From Pseudomonas sp. MM223 (lineage in GTDB: Bacteria > Pseudomonadota > Gammaproteobacteria > Pseudomonadales > Pseudomonadaceae): a DNA stretch of 64,000 nt. Below are positions 18,604 to 32,696 of this stretch, one piece after another (position 1 is the first letter of the stretch; each line of letters begins with the position of its first letter). The notes beneath the pieces are model-generated. The model saw only the letters and a list, made by a program, of their open reading frames with translations. It had not been told where the DNA came from and did not search any database. The stretch is taken from assembly GCA_947090765.1 (NCBI GenBank), contig OX352322.1, forward strand, positions 1,507,501 through 1,571,500, written 5' to 3'. A program made the translations under genes and the position numbers.

Positions 18604-18720
18604 GGGCCGCTGTGCGGCCCATCGCCGGCAAGCCAGGCTCCCACAGGTATTGCACAGTATTCAGAACCTGTGAGGTCTGTGTGGGGCTGGCTTGCCGGCG
18701 ATTGGGCTGCAGAGCAGCCC
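18604..18720. repeat. Paired inverted REP element
   Basis: Imperfect inverted arms around ATCGCCGGCAAGCCAGGCTC and its complement GGGGCTGGCTTGCCGGCGAT are bounded by GGGGCCGCTGTGCGGCCC and GGGCTGCAGAGCAGCCCC. It fills the gap between two convergent genes. Confidence 0.88.
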
Positions 18721-18726
18721 CTGAAC

Positions 18727-20088
<1,362 letters not shown>

Positions 20089-20173
20089 GTCGGGTCGCAT
20101 CCAGCTGGGTGTGGCGGCTATTCTAACCGCAGCGACTGACCAATTTGCTTTAAAACTCGAGAAGGATTGACCC

Positions 20174-20638
20174 ATGGCAAGGCGTCTGGCAGCAGTACTG
20201 GCCATCACCGCGAGCCTGTTGCTCGGTGGTTGCGGTGCCGATTATGGCGTGGACCAACACGGTAATACGGTTAAGGCCGAACAGATCGAAGGGCACTGGC
20301 TGGTGCTCAACTATTGGGCGGAGTGGTGTGGGCCGTGCCGTACCGAAATCCCGGAACTGAACGCTGCGGCCAAGCAGTGGGCGGCCGATGGCATCAAGGT
20401 GGTGGGGGTGAATTTCGATGGCTTGCAGGGGCAGGACCTGAAGCAGGCCTCCGAAACCCTTGGCATCGGCTTTACCGTATTGGCCCAGGACCCGGCCGAG
20501 CGCTATGACCTGCCACGCAGCGAGGCGCTGCCAGTGACCTACATCATCGATGACAAGGGCAAGGTGCGCGAACAGCTGCTGGGCGAGCAGACCCTGGAAG
20601 GGCTGCAGGCCAAGATCAAGGCCCTGAAAGGCGCCTGA
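20174..20638 (+). CDS. TlpA-family thiol-disulfide lipoprotein
   Basis: This envelope thioredoxin-like protein of 154 residues has a lipobox (LLGGC, C20). The redox motif WCGPC (C52, C55) sits in NYWAEWCGPCRTEIPEL, and the cis-proline loop ALPVTY follows later. TlpA proteins reduce disulfides on the periplasmic side; the partner is unknown here. It is preceded by AGAAGGA at a good distance and followed by a REP pair. Confidence 0.93.
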   Translation: MARRLAAVLAITASLLLGGCGADYGVDQHGNTVKAEQIEGHWLVLNYWAEWCGPCRTEIPELNAAAKQWAADGIKVVGVNFDGLQGQDLKQASETLGIGFTVLAQDPAERYDLPRSEALPVTYIIDDKGKVREQLLGEQTLEGLQAKIKALKGA

Positions 20639-20644
20639 TGCCAG

Positions 20645-20754
20645 CCTGTACCGGCCCTATCGCCGGCAAGCCAGCTCCCACAGGTACTGCACAGATTCTG
20701 AAACCTGTGCAGTACCTGTGGGAGCTGCCTTGCCGGCGATAGGGCCGGTACAGG
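20645..20754. repeat. Paired inverted REP element
   Basis: Long inverted arms (about 20645-20693 and 20705-20754) match nearly perfectly and carry the core TATCGCCGGCAAGCCAGCTC. They sit between convergent genes and extend further into flanking sequence (CCTGTACCGG...CCGGTACAGG) than most REPs in the window. Confidence 0.92.
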
Positions 20755-20763
20755 TATAGTGAT

Positions 20764-21168
20764 TCAGCCTTCCTCAGGCCAGAAGCGCAGCGGCTTGCCT
20801 TCGGCCGGCCAGAAGCGCATCTGCTCCACTGGCGACACGTCCCACCGTTCTACCGTTTCCAGCGCCTGCAAAAAGCGTTTTTCCTGCTCCATCAACGCCG
20901 GCGCGCATAACTTGCGGGTTTTGCCGACCTTGCCGAAGCTCAGGTGCTCGCCCTCCAGCGTATACGGCGCAAACCAGTGGTTGCAGCCGGCATTACCATA
21001 GGCGCGGCCGTCGCTGGCCAGGGTCAGGGTGAGGTGGCTGTAGTCGATCAGCGGGCGTTCGCCAATCCACTCCAGAACGTAGCTGCGCTCCTGCTGCAGC
21101 TTTGAAGGTTGTGCGGCGCAGCCGAGCAGGCCGGTGGCAATCAGCACGCCGGTCAGCAGATTCTTCAC
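20764..21168 (-). CDS. META/HslJ-like lipoprotein
   Basis: This is a 134-residue predicted lipoprotein (signal KNLLTGVLIATGLLGC, lipobox LLGC). It has a META-type domain, recognised by GRAYGNAGCNHWFAPY and a second cysteine in KLCAPALM. E. coli HslJ, with the same domain, is tied to novobiocin resistance; here the role is unknown. The GTG start at 21168 overlaps the preceding stop (GTGA), so it is translationally coupled to the zinc-ribbon gene. Confidence 0.82.
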   Translation of the reverse strand: MKNLLTGVLIATGLLGCAAQPSKLQQERSYVLEWIGERPLIDYSHLTLTLASDGRAYGNAGCNHWFAPYTLEGEHLSFGKVGKTRKLCAPALMEQEKRFLQALETVERWDVSPVEQMRFWPAEGKPLRFWPEEG

Positions 21169-21602
21169 TCGGCGCTCTCCTGGCAACGCGGGCACAGGTG
21201 TTTTTCGCCACGGCTGGCCCAGCCCAGTTCGGCAATGCGTGCGCTGGCAGCGGGTTGGCGGGCTTTCTTGCCCAGCTTGGCGTCCACGGCAAATTCAAAG
21301 TCCAGCACGGCGTCGCAGCTGTCGCACTCGACCTGCCAAGTGAGAATTTCCAGTTCGTTGAACACCGGTCCGCTGGCTACGGCGACCCACTGGCCGCGCG
21401 GGTTGATCAAGTGGCGCACGCTGTCCACGGTCAGTCGCATGGACAAATCCTTGCTGCCCTTGAGGGTCACCAGCAGGGTGTCGCCTTTATGCATCGAACC
21501 ACCGTTGCCGGTGACCTGATAGCGGCCCGGCACCAGTGCACGGCACTCGATCAGGGTGTGTTGCGGGTTGAAAAGGGTGTAGCGGAAATCGTGCTCGACC
21601 AT
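21165..21602 (-). CDS. Hypothetical protein with CxxC pairs
   Basis: Not recognised. The 145 residues begin with a beta-rich region (EHDFRYTLFNPQHTLIECRA) and contain CDSC at about residue 94 and CPRC near the C-terminus, which together could form a zinc ribbon. There is no signal peptide, so it is probably cytoplasmic. It overlaps the META lipoprotein gene by 4 bases and follows ldhA by 31 bases on the same strand, so the three may be one transcript. Confidence 0.78.
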   Translation of the reverse strand: MVEHDFRYTLFNPQHTLIECRALVPGRYQVTGNGGSMHKGDTLLVTLKGSKDLSMRLTVDSVRHLINPRGQWVAVASGPVFNELEILTWQVECDSCDAVLDFEFAVDAKLGKKARQPAASARIAELGWASRGEKHLCPRCQESAE

Positions 21603-21633
21603 GGGTCCTCCAGAAATGCCGCGTATCCTAGCA

Positions 21634-22623
21634 CTAACCCATTACCAGATTCTGTGGATTGCCTGCCGCCCAGCGGTTGATGTTGTCCAGCGTGGTGGCG
21701 GCAATGGCGTCCAGCGCCTCGCGCGTAAGGAAGGCCTGGTGGGCAGTGATGATCACGTTGGGGAAGGTGAGCAGGCGGGCCAGTACATCGTCCTGCAGTG
21801 GCAGGTCGGAGCGGTCCTCGAAGAACAGCTGGGCTTCTTCTTCGTAGACGTCCAGGCCCAGGTAGCCAAGCTGGCCGCTTTTCAGGGCATCGATCAGTGC
21901 CGGGGTGTCGACCAGTGCGCCACGGCCCGTATTGATCAGCATGGCGCCGGGCTGCAACTGGGCCAGGCTTTGTGCATTGATCAGGTGCCGGGTGTGCTCG
22001 GTAAGTGGGCAGTGCAGGCTGATGATACGGGCTTCGCGCAACAGCTCGGGCAAGCTCAGGTAGCGCGCGCCGAGGGCCAGCAACTCCGGGTTGGGGTAGG
22101 GGTCGTAGGCCAGCAGTTGGCAGCCGAAACCGGCCATGATGCGGGCGAAGGCAACGCCGATCTGGCCGGTGCCGACCACGCCGACGGTTTTGCCGTGCAG
22201 GTCGAAACCGGTCAGCCCGTGGAGGGTGAAGTCGCCTTCGCGGGTGCGGTTGTAGGCCCGGTGCAGGCGCCGGTTGAGGGCCAGGATCAGCGCCACGGCG
22301 TGTTCGGCCACGGCGTGCGGCGAGTAGGCCGGCACGCGCACCACGGCTAGGCCCAGGCGCTGGGCAGCGGCCAGGTCGACGTGGTTGTAGCCGGCCGAAC
22401 GCAGGGCGACCAGGCGTGTGCCGCCCTCGGCCAGGCGCTGAAGCACCGGGGCGTCGAGCTCGTCATTGATGAAGGCACAAACGGTTTCGTAGCCACTGGC
22501 CAACGCGGCGGTGTCGAGGGTCAGGCGGGCGGGCTGGAAGTGCAGCTCCAGCGCGCTGCCGCTGGCAGCCTGGGTGAAGCTTTCCTGGTCGTAATGCTGG
22601 CTGCTGAACAACAGGGCACGCAT
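21634..22623 (-). CDS. ldhA: D-2-hydroxyacid dehydrogenase (D-lactate dehydrogenase)
   Basis: This is an NAD-dependent, fermentative-type D-lactate dehydrogenase of 329 residues. It has the Rossmann motif VGVVGTGQIGVAFARIM, the catalytic-arginine region NTGRGALVD, and the catalytic His in TAHQAFLTREALDAI. It lies beside gacS, matching the ldhA-gacS order known from P. aeruginosa. The start at 22623 is the first ATG of the domain. An upstream in-frame ATG at 22674 would overlap the end of gacS and is rejected. Confidence 0.9.
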   Translation of the reverse strand: MRALLFSSQHYDQESFTQAASGSALELHFQPARLTLDTAALASGYETVCAFINDELDAPVLQRLAEGGTRLVALRSAGYNHVDLAAAQRLGLAVVRVPAYSPHAVAEHAVALILALNRRLHRAYNRTREGDFTLHGLTGFDLHGKTVGVVGTGQIGVAFARIMAGFGCQLLAYDPYPNPELLALGARYLSLPELLREARIISLHCPLTEHTRHLINAQSLAQLQPGAMLINTGRGALVDTPALIDALKSGQLGYLGLDVYEEEAQLFFEDRSDLPLQDDVLARLLTFPNVIITAHQAFLTREALDAIAATTLDNINRWAAGNPQNLVMG

Positions 22624-22636
22624 GGTGAGGCTCCTT

Positions 22637-25420
<2,784 letters not shown>

Positions 25421-25613
25421 ACTCGCCTCCTGTCATGTGCCTGGACGCCGTCAAGCAATGACGGCCAAGCCGGGAAGTTACTCCGCCTGCAGCGCTATTG
25501 CACCTCTTTAGTCGCTGTTTTGCACCATTGCCGGGGCATTGGTCGCAGGGCGGTTGCCTGGCAGGTGGTGGATGCTCAATAATTGCGCAATTGAGAATGC
25601 ATGGCAGTTGCCA

Positions 25614-26333
25614 ATGAATCCTGTAGCTATTTACAACTCCAATATCCTCGCCATCGAGGACGACCCGGTCCTGGGTGCCTATCTGCACGAAGAGCTGCAA
25701 CGTGGCGGCTTCCAGGTCACCTGGTGCCGTAATGGTCTGGAGGGGCTGGAAACGGCGGGTCGCCACGTTTTCGATGTGGTGCTCATGGACATCCTGCTGC
25801 CTGGCCTGAATGGCCTGGATGCCTTGGCACAGTTGCGCAAGCGTAGTGCGACGCCGGTGATCCTGATGTCGGCGCTGGGTGCCGAGGCCGACCGCATCAG
25901 TGGCTTCCAGCGCGGGGCCGACGATTACCTGCCCAAACCGTTCAGCATGGCCGAGTTGCAGGTGCGCATCGAGGCAATCCTGCGCCGGGTGGCCCTCGAA
26001 CGCCGTCATCAAGCCCCGCAGGAGCATGCCGCCTGCGGCGAGCTGCAATTCGACGAGGGGCTGTGCGACGTACGCCTGGATGGCCGCCTGGCAGGCCTTA
26101 CCCCCAGTGAATACCGCCTGCTCGATATCCTCAACCGCAATTTCGATGATGTCCTGAGCAAGCCGTTCCTCTACCAGCAGGTGCTGCAGCGCGGTTATTC
26201 GCGGCATGATCGCAGCCTGGACATGCACGTCAGCCAGATCCGCCGCAAGCTCAAGGGCATCGGCTATCACGAACGGCAGATCCGTACCGTGTGGGGCAAG
26301 GGTTACGTACTCAGCGCCAGCGAGGCGGAGTGA
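25614..26333 (+). CDS. OmpR/PhoB-type response regulator
   Basis: This regulator has a receiver domain with acidic residues E15-D16-D17 and phospho-acceptor D59 (VVLMDILLPG), plus a C-terminal winged helix (LTPSEYRLLDILNRN ... SLDMHVSQIRRKLKG). The length is 239 residues. The kinase gene begins 3 bases after its stop. Its position beside gacS and before cysM is the same as the PirR/PirS pair in P. aeruginosa, but no siderophore receptor gene follows here, so iron control is not assumed. The start at 25614 was chosen because the upstream in-frame extension lacks domain sequence. Confidence 0.93.
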   Translation: MNPVAIYNSNILAIEDDPVLGAYLHEELQRGGFQVTWCRNGLEGLETAGRHVFDVVLMDILLPGLNGLDALAQLRKRSATPVILMSALGAEADRISGFQRGADDYLPKPFSMAELQVRIEAILRRVALERRHQAPQEHAACGELQFDEGLCDVRLDGRLAGLTPSEYRLLDILNRNFDDVLSKPFLYQQVLQRGYSRHDRSLDMHVSQIRRKLKGIGYHERQIRTVWGKGYVLSASEAE

Positions 26334-26336
26334 GCC

Positions 26337-27720
26337 ATGCTTGACCGCCATTCGCTGTTCTGGAAGCTGGCCATCCTGCTGGTGGGCTTCTGCCTGCTGA
26401 TGATTGGCCTCAGTTACACCTGGGGCCGGCACATGGAAATCCAGAACGCCTTCCTCTCGGAACCGGCGCGCCAGGCGTTACGCGGCTATGCCGGCGAGGC
26501 TGAGCAGGCGTGGCGCAGCGGCGGGCGGGCAGGGCTGGACCAGTGGGTGACGGCGATGCACCAGCGCGAACGGGGCTGGGTTGGTGTGCTGGATATCAAC
26601 CTGCGGCCGCTCGACAGCGCCACCCTCGACCCGCAGATCATGCAACGGCTGACGCGCCTGCGCGGTGTCGACTGGCCGATGAGCCGGCGCAGTGTCGACC
26701 AGCCGTGGGTACGCATACCGTTCCCGGGGGCACCAGAGCAGGGCATGTTGGTGATCGAACTGCCGCAGCGGTTCAACCCGGACCAGTACCGGCTGCTGTG
26801 GCGCATCGTCACCAACGGCATCATTCCAGGCCTGTTCACCCTGCTGTTGTGCGTGGGCCTGTACCGCATGTTGATCGTGCCGCTGAATCAGCTGCGCGAG
26901 CAGGCCAACGCCTGGCGCGCTGATCAGCTATCGGCGCGCCTCGACTCGCGCACCATCGCCCGCCATGACGAGCTGGGCGAACTGGCCCGCGCCTTCGACC
27001 AGATGGCCGAGCGGCTGCAAGGCACGGTGGCCATGCAGCAGCAGTTGCTGCGCGACCTGTCCCACGAAATGCGCACGCCGCTGAGCCGGTTGCGGGTGGC
27101 CTGCGACGGCGAAACCGACTTGCAACGCTTGCGCGAACGCCTGACCCGTGAAGTGGACTGCATGCAGCAGTTGGTGGAGGACACCCTGCAACTGGCCTGG
27201 CAGGACGCCGAACGTGCGCCGATGAACCTGGAGCCGATCGAAGTTCACGCGCTTTGGGAAGCTGTTGGCCGAGAATGCCAGCTACGAAAGCGGCTGGTCG
27301 CCTGCGCGCCTGCGCTGCGAAGTGCCAGCCGACTGCTGGGTGCAGGGCAACCTCAACCACCTGGCCCAGGCGCTTGAGAACATGTTGCGCAATGCCATTC
27401 GTCACTCGCCGGCCGAGGGGGTAGTGCGGTTGGGTGGGCAGCGCGAAGGCAGTTATTGGTGGCTGTGGCTGGAGGATGAAGGTGGCGGCGTGGCTGAAGA
27501 GGACCTGGAGCGGATCTTTGCGCCGTTCTCGCGCCTGGATGGTTCGCGGCCGGGCGATGGGGGCTTTGGCCTGGGCTTGAGCATCGCCCGCAGCGCCATC
27601 CAGCGCCAGGGTGGCACCTTGTGGGCGCAGAATGGCAAGCGTGGGCTGCGGCTGTGGATGCGCTTGCCGTTACATGTGCCGGCCGCCTATACAGCCTTGA
27701 AGCCAGCGCTCTCCCTGTAG
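26337..27720 (+). pseudogene. Sensor histidine kinase of the OmpR-type pair, frameshifted
   Basis: The first frame gives a transmembrane sensor: helix about 9-26, periplasmic region, helix about 160-181, HAMP, and HisKA with H243 (RDLSHEMRTPLSRLR). After EPIEVHALW the frame is lost. The ATPase domain (N box QALENMLRNAIRHSP, LGLSIARS) continues in another frame to 27720. One extra G in the run at 27256-27258 explains the break, since removing it restores LWKLLAENASYESGW and a 460-residue protein. As read, the product would lack the ATP-binding domain. Confidence 0.9.
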
Positions 27721-27830
27721 GAGCGGCCTTGTGCCGCGATGGGCCGCACAGCGGCCCCAGTAATATAGGCGGCTAAGCTGAAATCCTGGGGCCGCTGCGC
27801 GGCCCATCGCGGCACAAGGCCGTTCCTACA
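27716..27830. repeat. Paired inverted REP element
   Basis: Facing arms (27716-27760 and 27787-27830) carry the core GCCTTGTGCCGCGATGGGCC. The left end overlaps the stop codon of the kinase gene, so the REP sits directly at the end of the coding region. Confidence 0.9.
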
Positions 27831-27958
27831 AAGGGCAAGCAAGCAGACTTGGGTTTATATATAGCTTGTAGCTATATCGACCACAGATTGCGTGATATGG
27901 CCGCGAAGGGTTTGCCGGTATGATAGGCGCCCCTGCCGTCCGGATTGTGAAATACGCC

Positions 27959-28858
27959 ATGACCTTGCAGTACCCAACCATCGCCGATTGCGTCGGCAAT
28001 ACGCCCCTGGTTCGCCTGCAGCGCATTGCTGGTGAAACCAGCAACACCCTCCTGCTCAAGCTCGAAGGTAACAATCCTGCCGGCTCGGTGAAGGACCGCC
28101 CGGCGCTGTCGATGATCACCCGCGCCGAACTGCGTGGCCAGATCAAGCCCGGCGACACCCTGATTGAAGCCACGTCCGGCAACACCGGTATCGCCCTGGC
28201 AATGGCGGCGGCGATCAAGGGCTACAAGATGATCCTGATCATGCCCGACAACTCCACCGCCGAGCGCAAGGCCGCCATGACCGCCTATGGCGCCGAGCTG
28301 ATCCTGGTGACCAAGGAGGAGGGCATGGAAGGCGCCCGCGACCTGGCCGAGAAGCTGCAGGCCGAAGGCCGCGGCCTGGTGCTCGACCAGTTCGCCAACG
28401 GCGACAATCCGATCGCCCACTACAACAGCACCGGCCCTGAGATCTGGCAGCAGACCCAGGGCACCATTACCCATTTTGTCAGTTCCATGGGTACCACCGG
28501 CACCATCATGGGCTGCTCGCAATACCTCAAGGAGCAAAACCCGGCGGTACAGATCATCGGCCTGCAACCGATGGAAGGCTCGGCCATTCCGGGCATTCGC
28601 CGCTGGCCCGAGGAATACCTGCCGAAAATCTTCGACGCCACCCGCGTCGACCGCGTGGTCGACATGTCGCAGCAGGAAGCCGAAGACACCACCCGCCGCC
28701 TTGCCCGTGAAGAGGGCATTTTCTGCGGCGTGTCTTCCGGTGGTGCGGTTGCAGCCATGCTGCGCCTCTCCCGCGAGGTGGAAAATGCCGTGATGGTCGC
28801 CATCATCTGCGACCGCGGCGACCGTTACCTCTCCACCGGCCTGTTTGATCCGAGCTAA
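27959..28858 (+). CDS. cysM: Cysteine synthase B (O-acetylserine sulfhydrylase) CysM
   Basis: CysM is a PLP enzyme that makes cysteine (or S-sulfocysteine with thiosulfate) from O-acetylserine. The 299 residues contain the PLP lysine K45 (NPAGSVKDRPA), the substrate loop EATSGNTGIALAMAAA, and the phosphate-cradle GTTGTIMG. The sequence is of the CysM rather than CysK type. The stop codon is directly followed by the rlmD start (TAAATG), so the genes are co-translated. Confidence 0.96.
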   Translation: MTLQYPTIADCVGNTPLVRLQRIAGETSNTLLLKLEGNNPAGSVKDRPALSMITRAELRGQIKPGDTLIEATSGNTGIALAMAAAIKGYKMILIMPDNSTAERKAAMTAYGAELILVTKEEGMEGARDLAEKLQAEGRGLVLDQFANGDNPIAHYNSTGPEIWQQTQGTITHFVSSMGTTGTIMGCSQYLKEQNPAVQIIGLQPMEGSAIPGIRRWPEEYLPKIFDATRVDRVVDMSQQEAEDTTRRLAREEGIFCGVSSGGAVAAMLRLSREVENAVMVAIICDRGDRYLSTGLFDPS

Positions 28859-30217
28859 ATGTCCAAGAAAAAAAGCAACAGCGGCCTGCGCTTCCAGCCG
28901 GCCGGCGGCAGCCGCACCCCCCAGGTCCCCGTGGGCAAGAAGCAGCGCCTGGAAATCGAGCGCCTGGCCGGTGACGGCCGTGGCATCGCCTTTCTCGATG
29001 GGCGCACCTGGTTCGTCAGTGGCGCCTTGGCCGGCGAGGCCGTAGAGGCGCGGGTACTCAATGCCCGTGGCAAAGTGGTCGAGGCCCGGCTTGACCGGGT
29101 GCTGCAGGCCAGCCCCGAGCGCCGTGAGGCACCGTGCCGCCACTACGCCCGCTGCGGTGGCTGCAACCTGCAGCACCTGCCGCACGAAGCGCAGCTGGCG
29201 CTGAAGCAGCGCACCTTGGCCGAGCAGCTGCAGCGGGTGGCCGGCGTGCAACCCGAAGAATGGGCCGCGCCATTGTGCGGGCCGGAATTCGGCTACCGGC
29301 GCCGGGCCCGCGTGGCCGTGCGTTGGGACATCAAGGCGCGTCAGCTGGAGGTGGGCTTCCGTGCCGAAGCCAGCCAGGACATCATTGCCATCGACGATTG
29401 CGCGGTGCTGGTACAGCCCTTGCAGTCGATTTTGCGCCACTTGCCGACGGTGCTTCGCTCGTTGAGCAAACCGCAGGCACTGGGCCATGTCGAGCTGTTC
29501 AGTGGCACCGCCGAGGCCGTGTTGGTGCGCCACGTCGCGCCGCTGCCGGCAGAAGACCTGGCAAGGCTGCAGGCGTTCTGCGAACAGGCCAATGCCCAGC
29601 TGTGGCTGCAGGGTGAAGGTGAGCCAGCGCCGGTGGACCCGACCGCGCAACTTGGCTTTAGCCTGGCGCCTTGGCAGCTTGAACTGGCCTGGCGCCCAGG
29701 GGACTTTGTACAGGTGAATGCCCAGGTCAACACGGCGATGATCGAGCAGGCCCTGGCCTGGCTGGCGCCACAATCCGACGAGCGGGTGCTGGACCTGTTC
29801 TGTGGTCTGGGCAACTTCGCCTTGCCACTGGCCCGCAAGGCGCGCGAGGTAGTGGCAGTGGAAGGTGTACAGGCCATGGTCGATCGGGCCGCGGCCAATG
29901 CCGGGAACAACAATGTGCATAACGCACGGTTTTTTCAGGCCGATTTATCGCAGCCTTTGGCAGGCACCGGATGGGCCGCCGAGGGCTTTTCTGCGGTACT
30001 CTTGGATCCACCGCGCGACGGTGCTTTCGAGGTGGTGCAAGGCATCGCACGCCTCCAGGCCAAACGGCTGGTTTACGTATCGTGCAACCCGGCCACGCTG
30101 GCGCGAGACGCGCAGGTGCTGGTCGGCCAGGGGTACCGGTTAAAAAGGGCCGGGATTCTCGACATGTTTCCTCAAACGGCGCATGTCGAGGCCATGGCGT
30201 TATTCGAAGAGGGCTAG
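28859..30217 (+). CDS. rlmD: 23S rRNA (uracil(1939)-C(5))-methyltransferase RlmD
   Basis: RlmD methylates U1939 of 23S rRNA using S-adenosylmethionine. The 452 residues comprise an N-terminal TRAM domain, an iron-sulfur cysteine cluster ([10 protein letters not shown]), a Rossmann methyltransferase with [17 protein letters not shown], and the catalytic nucleophile in [12 protein letters not shown]. It abuts cysM upstream and leads to relA, the same order as in other pseudomonads. Confidence 0.96.
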   Translation: MSKKKSNSGLRFQPAGGSRTPQVPVGKKQRLEIERLAGDGRGIAFLDGRTWFVSGALAGEAVEARVLNARGKVVEARLDRVLQASPERREAPCRHYARCGGCNLQHLPHEAQLALKQRTLAEQLQRVAGVQPEEWAAPLCGPEFGYRRRARVAVRWDIKARQLEVGFRAEASQDIIAIDDCAVLVQPLQSILRHLPTVLRSLSKPQALGHVELFSGTAEAVLVRHVAPLPAEDLARLQAFCEQANAQLWLQGEGEPAPVDPTAQLGFSLAPWQLELAWRPGDFVQVNAQVNTAMIEQALAWLAPQSDERVLDLFCGLGNFALPLARKAREVVAVEGVQAMVDRAAANAGNNNVHNARFFQADLSQPLAGTGWAAEGFSAVLLDPPRDGAFEVVQGIARLQAKRLVYVSCNPATLARDAQVLVGQGYRLKRAGILDMFPQTAHVEAMALFEEG

Positions 30218-30313
30218 CAGACTGGCCCCTTGGTGTGGCTTCCATGGAATGGCAGCCACACGGTGATCGCCAGCGCACCCGCGTGGTGCGCTGTATGGAA
30301 AGGTAAAACAAAG

Positions 30314-32553
30314 ATGGTACAGGTGAGAGTGCACCAGCCGGTCAACACCGACGGCAGTATCAATCTCGAAGGATGGTTGGACCATGTGGTAAGCGTCGAT
30401 TCGGCACTGGATCGCGCAGCGCTTAAAGAAGCCTGCGAGTTTGCCCATGAGATCGAGAAAAAGGGCAACCCGGCCAAGCATTCCTGGGCGGACGGTACGT
30501 CCAGCTTCCAGGCGGGCCTGGAAATTGCCGAAATCCTGGCCGACCTCAAGCTTGACCAGGACTCCCTGGTGGCCGCGGTCATCTACCGTTCGGTACGCGA
30601 GGGCAAGGTGACCCTGGCCGAGGTCAGCCAGCGGTTCGGCCCGGTGGTGTCCAAGCTGATCGACGGCGTGTTGCGCATGGCCGCCATCAGCGCCAGCCTC
30701 AGCCCGCGGCAGTCGCTGGTGCTGGGCTCGCAGGCGCAGGTCGAGAACCTGCGCAAGATGCTTGTGGCCATGGTCGACGATGTGCGTGTGGCACTGATCA
30801 AGCTGGCCGAGCGTACCTGCGCAATCCGTGCGGTCAAGGCTGCCGACGACGAAAAACGCCTGCGTGTCGCGCGTGAGGTGTTCGACATCTATGCGCCACT
30901 GGCGCACCGCCTGGGTATCGGCCACATCAAGTGGGAGCTGGAAGACTTGTCTTTCCGCTACCTCGAACCTGACCAGTACAAGCAGATTGCCAAGCTGCTG
31001 CACGAGCGCCGGCTGGACCGCGAACGCTTCATCAGCGACGTGATGAACCAGCTGCAGAACGAGCTGCTGGCCACAGGCGTAAATGCCGACATCAGCGGCC
31101 GGGCGAAACACATCTATTCGATCTGGCGCAAGATGCAGCGCAAAGGCCTGGAATTCAGCCAGATCTACGACGTGCGTGCAGTGCGCGTGCTGGTGCCGGA
31201 GATTCGCGACTGCTACACCGCGCTGGGTATCGTGCACACGCTGTGGCGGCACATCCCCAAAGAGTTCGACGACTACATCGCCAACCCCAAGGAAAACGGC
31301 TACCGCTCGCTGCACACCGCAGTCATCGGCCCCGAGGGCAAGGTGCTGGAGGTGCAGATCCGCACCCACGGCATGCACGAAGAAGCCGAGCTGGGGGTTT
31401 GTGCCCATTGGCGCTACAAGGGTACCGACGTCAAGCCCAGCCCAACCATTACGAAGAGAAGATCTCCTGGCTGCGCCAGGTGCTGGAATGGCACGAAGAG
31501 CTGGGCGATATCGGTGGCCTGGTCGAGCAGTTGCGGGTCGACATCGAGCCGGACCGGGTCTACGTGTTCACCCCGGACGGCCATGCTATCGACTTGCCCA
31601 AGGGGGCGACCCCGCTGGACTTCGCCTACCGCGTGCACACCGAGATCGGCCACAACTGCCGGGGTGCCAAGATCAACGGCCGCATCGTGCCGCTGAACTA
31701 CAGCCTGCAAACCGGTGAACAGGTCGAGATCATCACCAGCAAGCACGGCAACCCAAGCCGCGACTGGTTGAACTCCAACCTGGGCTACGTCACCACCTCG
31801 CGGGCGCGGGCCAAGATCGTGCACTGGTTCAAGCTGCAGGCACGTGACCAGAACGTTGCCGCTGGCAAGACCTTGCTCGAGCGCGAGCTCAGCCGCCTGG
31901 GCTTGCCGCAGGTGGACTTCGAGCGCCTGGCCGAGAAGACCAACGTCAAGACCGCCGAGGATATGTTCGCCTCGCTCGGCGCGGGCGACTTGCGCCTGGC
32001 CCACCTGGTCAACGCCGCCCAGCAGTTGCTGGAGCCCGAGCGTATCGAGCAGATCGAGCTGGTGCCGCGCAAGCCTACCGGGCCGCGTACCGGCAAGCGT
32101 GGCGACATCCAGATTCAGGGTGTCGGCAACCTGCTGACGCAGATGGCCGGCTGCTGCCAGCCACTGCCGGGCGATGCCATTGTCGGTTACATCACCCAAG
32201 GCCGTGGCGTAAGCATTCACCGCCAGGACTGTGCCTCGGTGCTGCAACTGGCGGGCAAGGAGCCGGAGCGCATGATCCAGGTGAGCTGGGGGCCGATCCC
32301 GGTGCAGACCTACCCGGTCGACATCGTCATCCGTGCCTACGACCGCCCTGGGTTGCTGCGCGATGTGTCGCAGGTGCTGCTGAACGAGAAAATCAACGTG
32401 CTGGCGGTGAACACCCGCTCGAACAAGGAAGACAACACTGCGCTGATGTCGCTGACCATCGAGATCCCGGGCCTGGACGCGCTGGGGCGCCTGCTGGGGC
32501 GGATCTCGCAGTTGCCGAACATCATCGAGACGCGGCGTAACCGTACCCCTTGA
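30314..32553 (+). pseudogene. relA: (p)ppGpp synthetase RelA, frameshifted
   Basis: RelA makes (p)ppGpp when uncharged tRNA enters the ribosome. The first frame covers the inactive HD domain and synthetase domain through HWRYKGTDVKPSP. The rest (NHYEEKISWLRQVLEWHEEL, TGS, zinc-finger and ACT domains, ending at 32553) is in the next frame. One missing base in the C run at 31441-31443 explains the break, because adding one C gives a 746-residue protein, the normal RelA length. The ACT domain and cysteine region (AGCCQP) are intact. A broken relA is unlikely in a wild strain, so error is suspected. Confidence 0.92.
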
Positions 32554-32564
32554 TAACCTGCATT

Positions 32565-32671
32565 GGGGCCGCTGTGCGGCCATCGCCGGCAAGCCAGCCC
32601 CACAGGTACTCCACTGGTTTCAAGGCCTGTGCAGTCCCTGTGGGAGCTGGCTTGCCGGCGATCGGGGGCAA
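32565..32671. repeat. Paired inverted REP element
   Basis: The element has the inverted core ATCGCCGGCAAGCCAGC and its complement. Compared with the other copies, its left arm lacks one C in GCGGCC|ATCG and one base in GCC|CCACAGG. The missing bases are again in short C runs. Confidence 0.85.
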
Positions 32672-32696
32672 AGCCCCCGCCGAGGATTTGCTGACA

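Noticed and set aside
27872..29920. 682-residue open frame antisense to cysM and rlmD
   Set aside because: It spans two real genes on the opposite strand and the gap between them, with unlikely composition (Gly/His/Gln-rich). It is a shadow frame.
31400..31480. Programmed ribosomal frameshift in relA
   Set aside because: There is no slippery heptamer (such as X XXY YYZ) with a downstream pseudoknot, RelA is not known to use one, and other core genes nearby have similar small indels.
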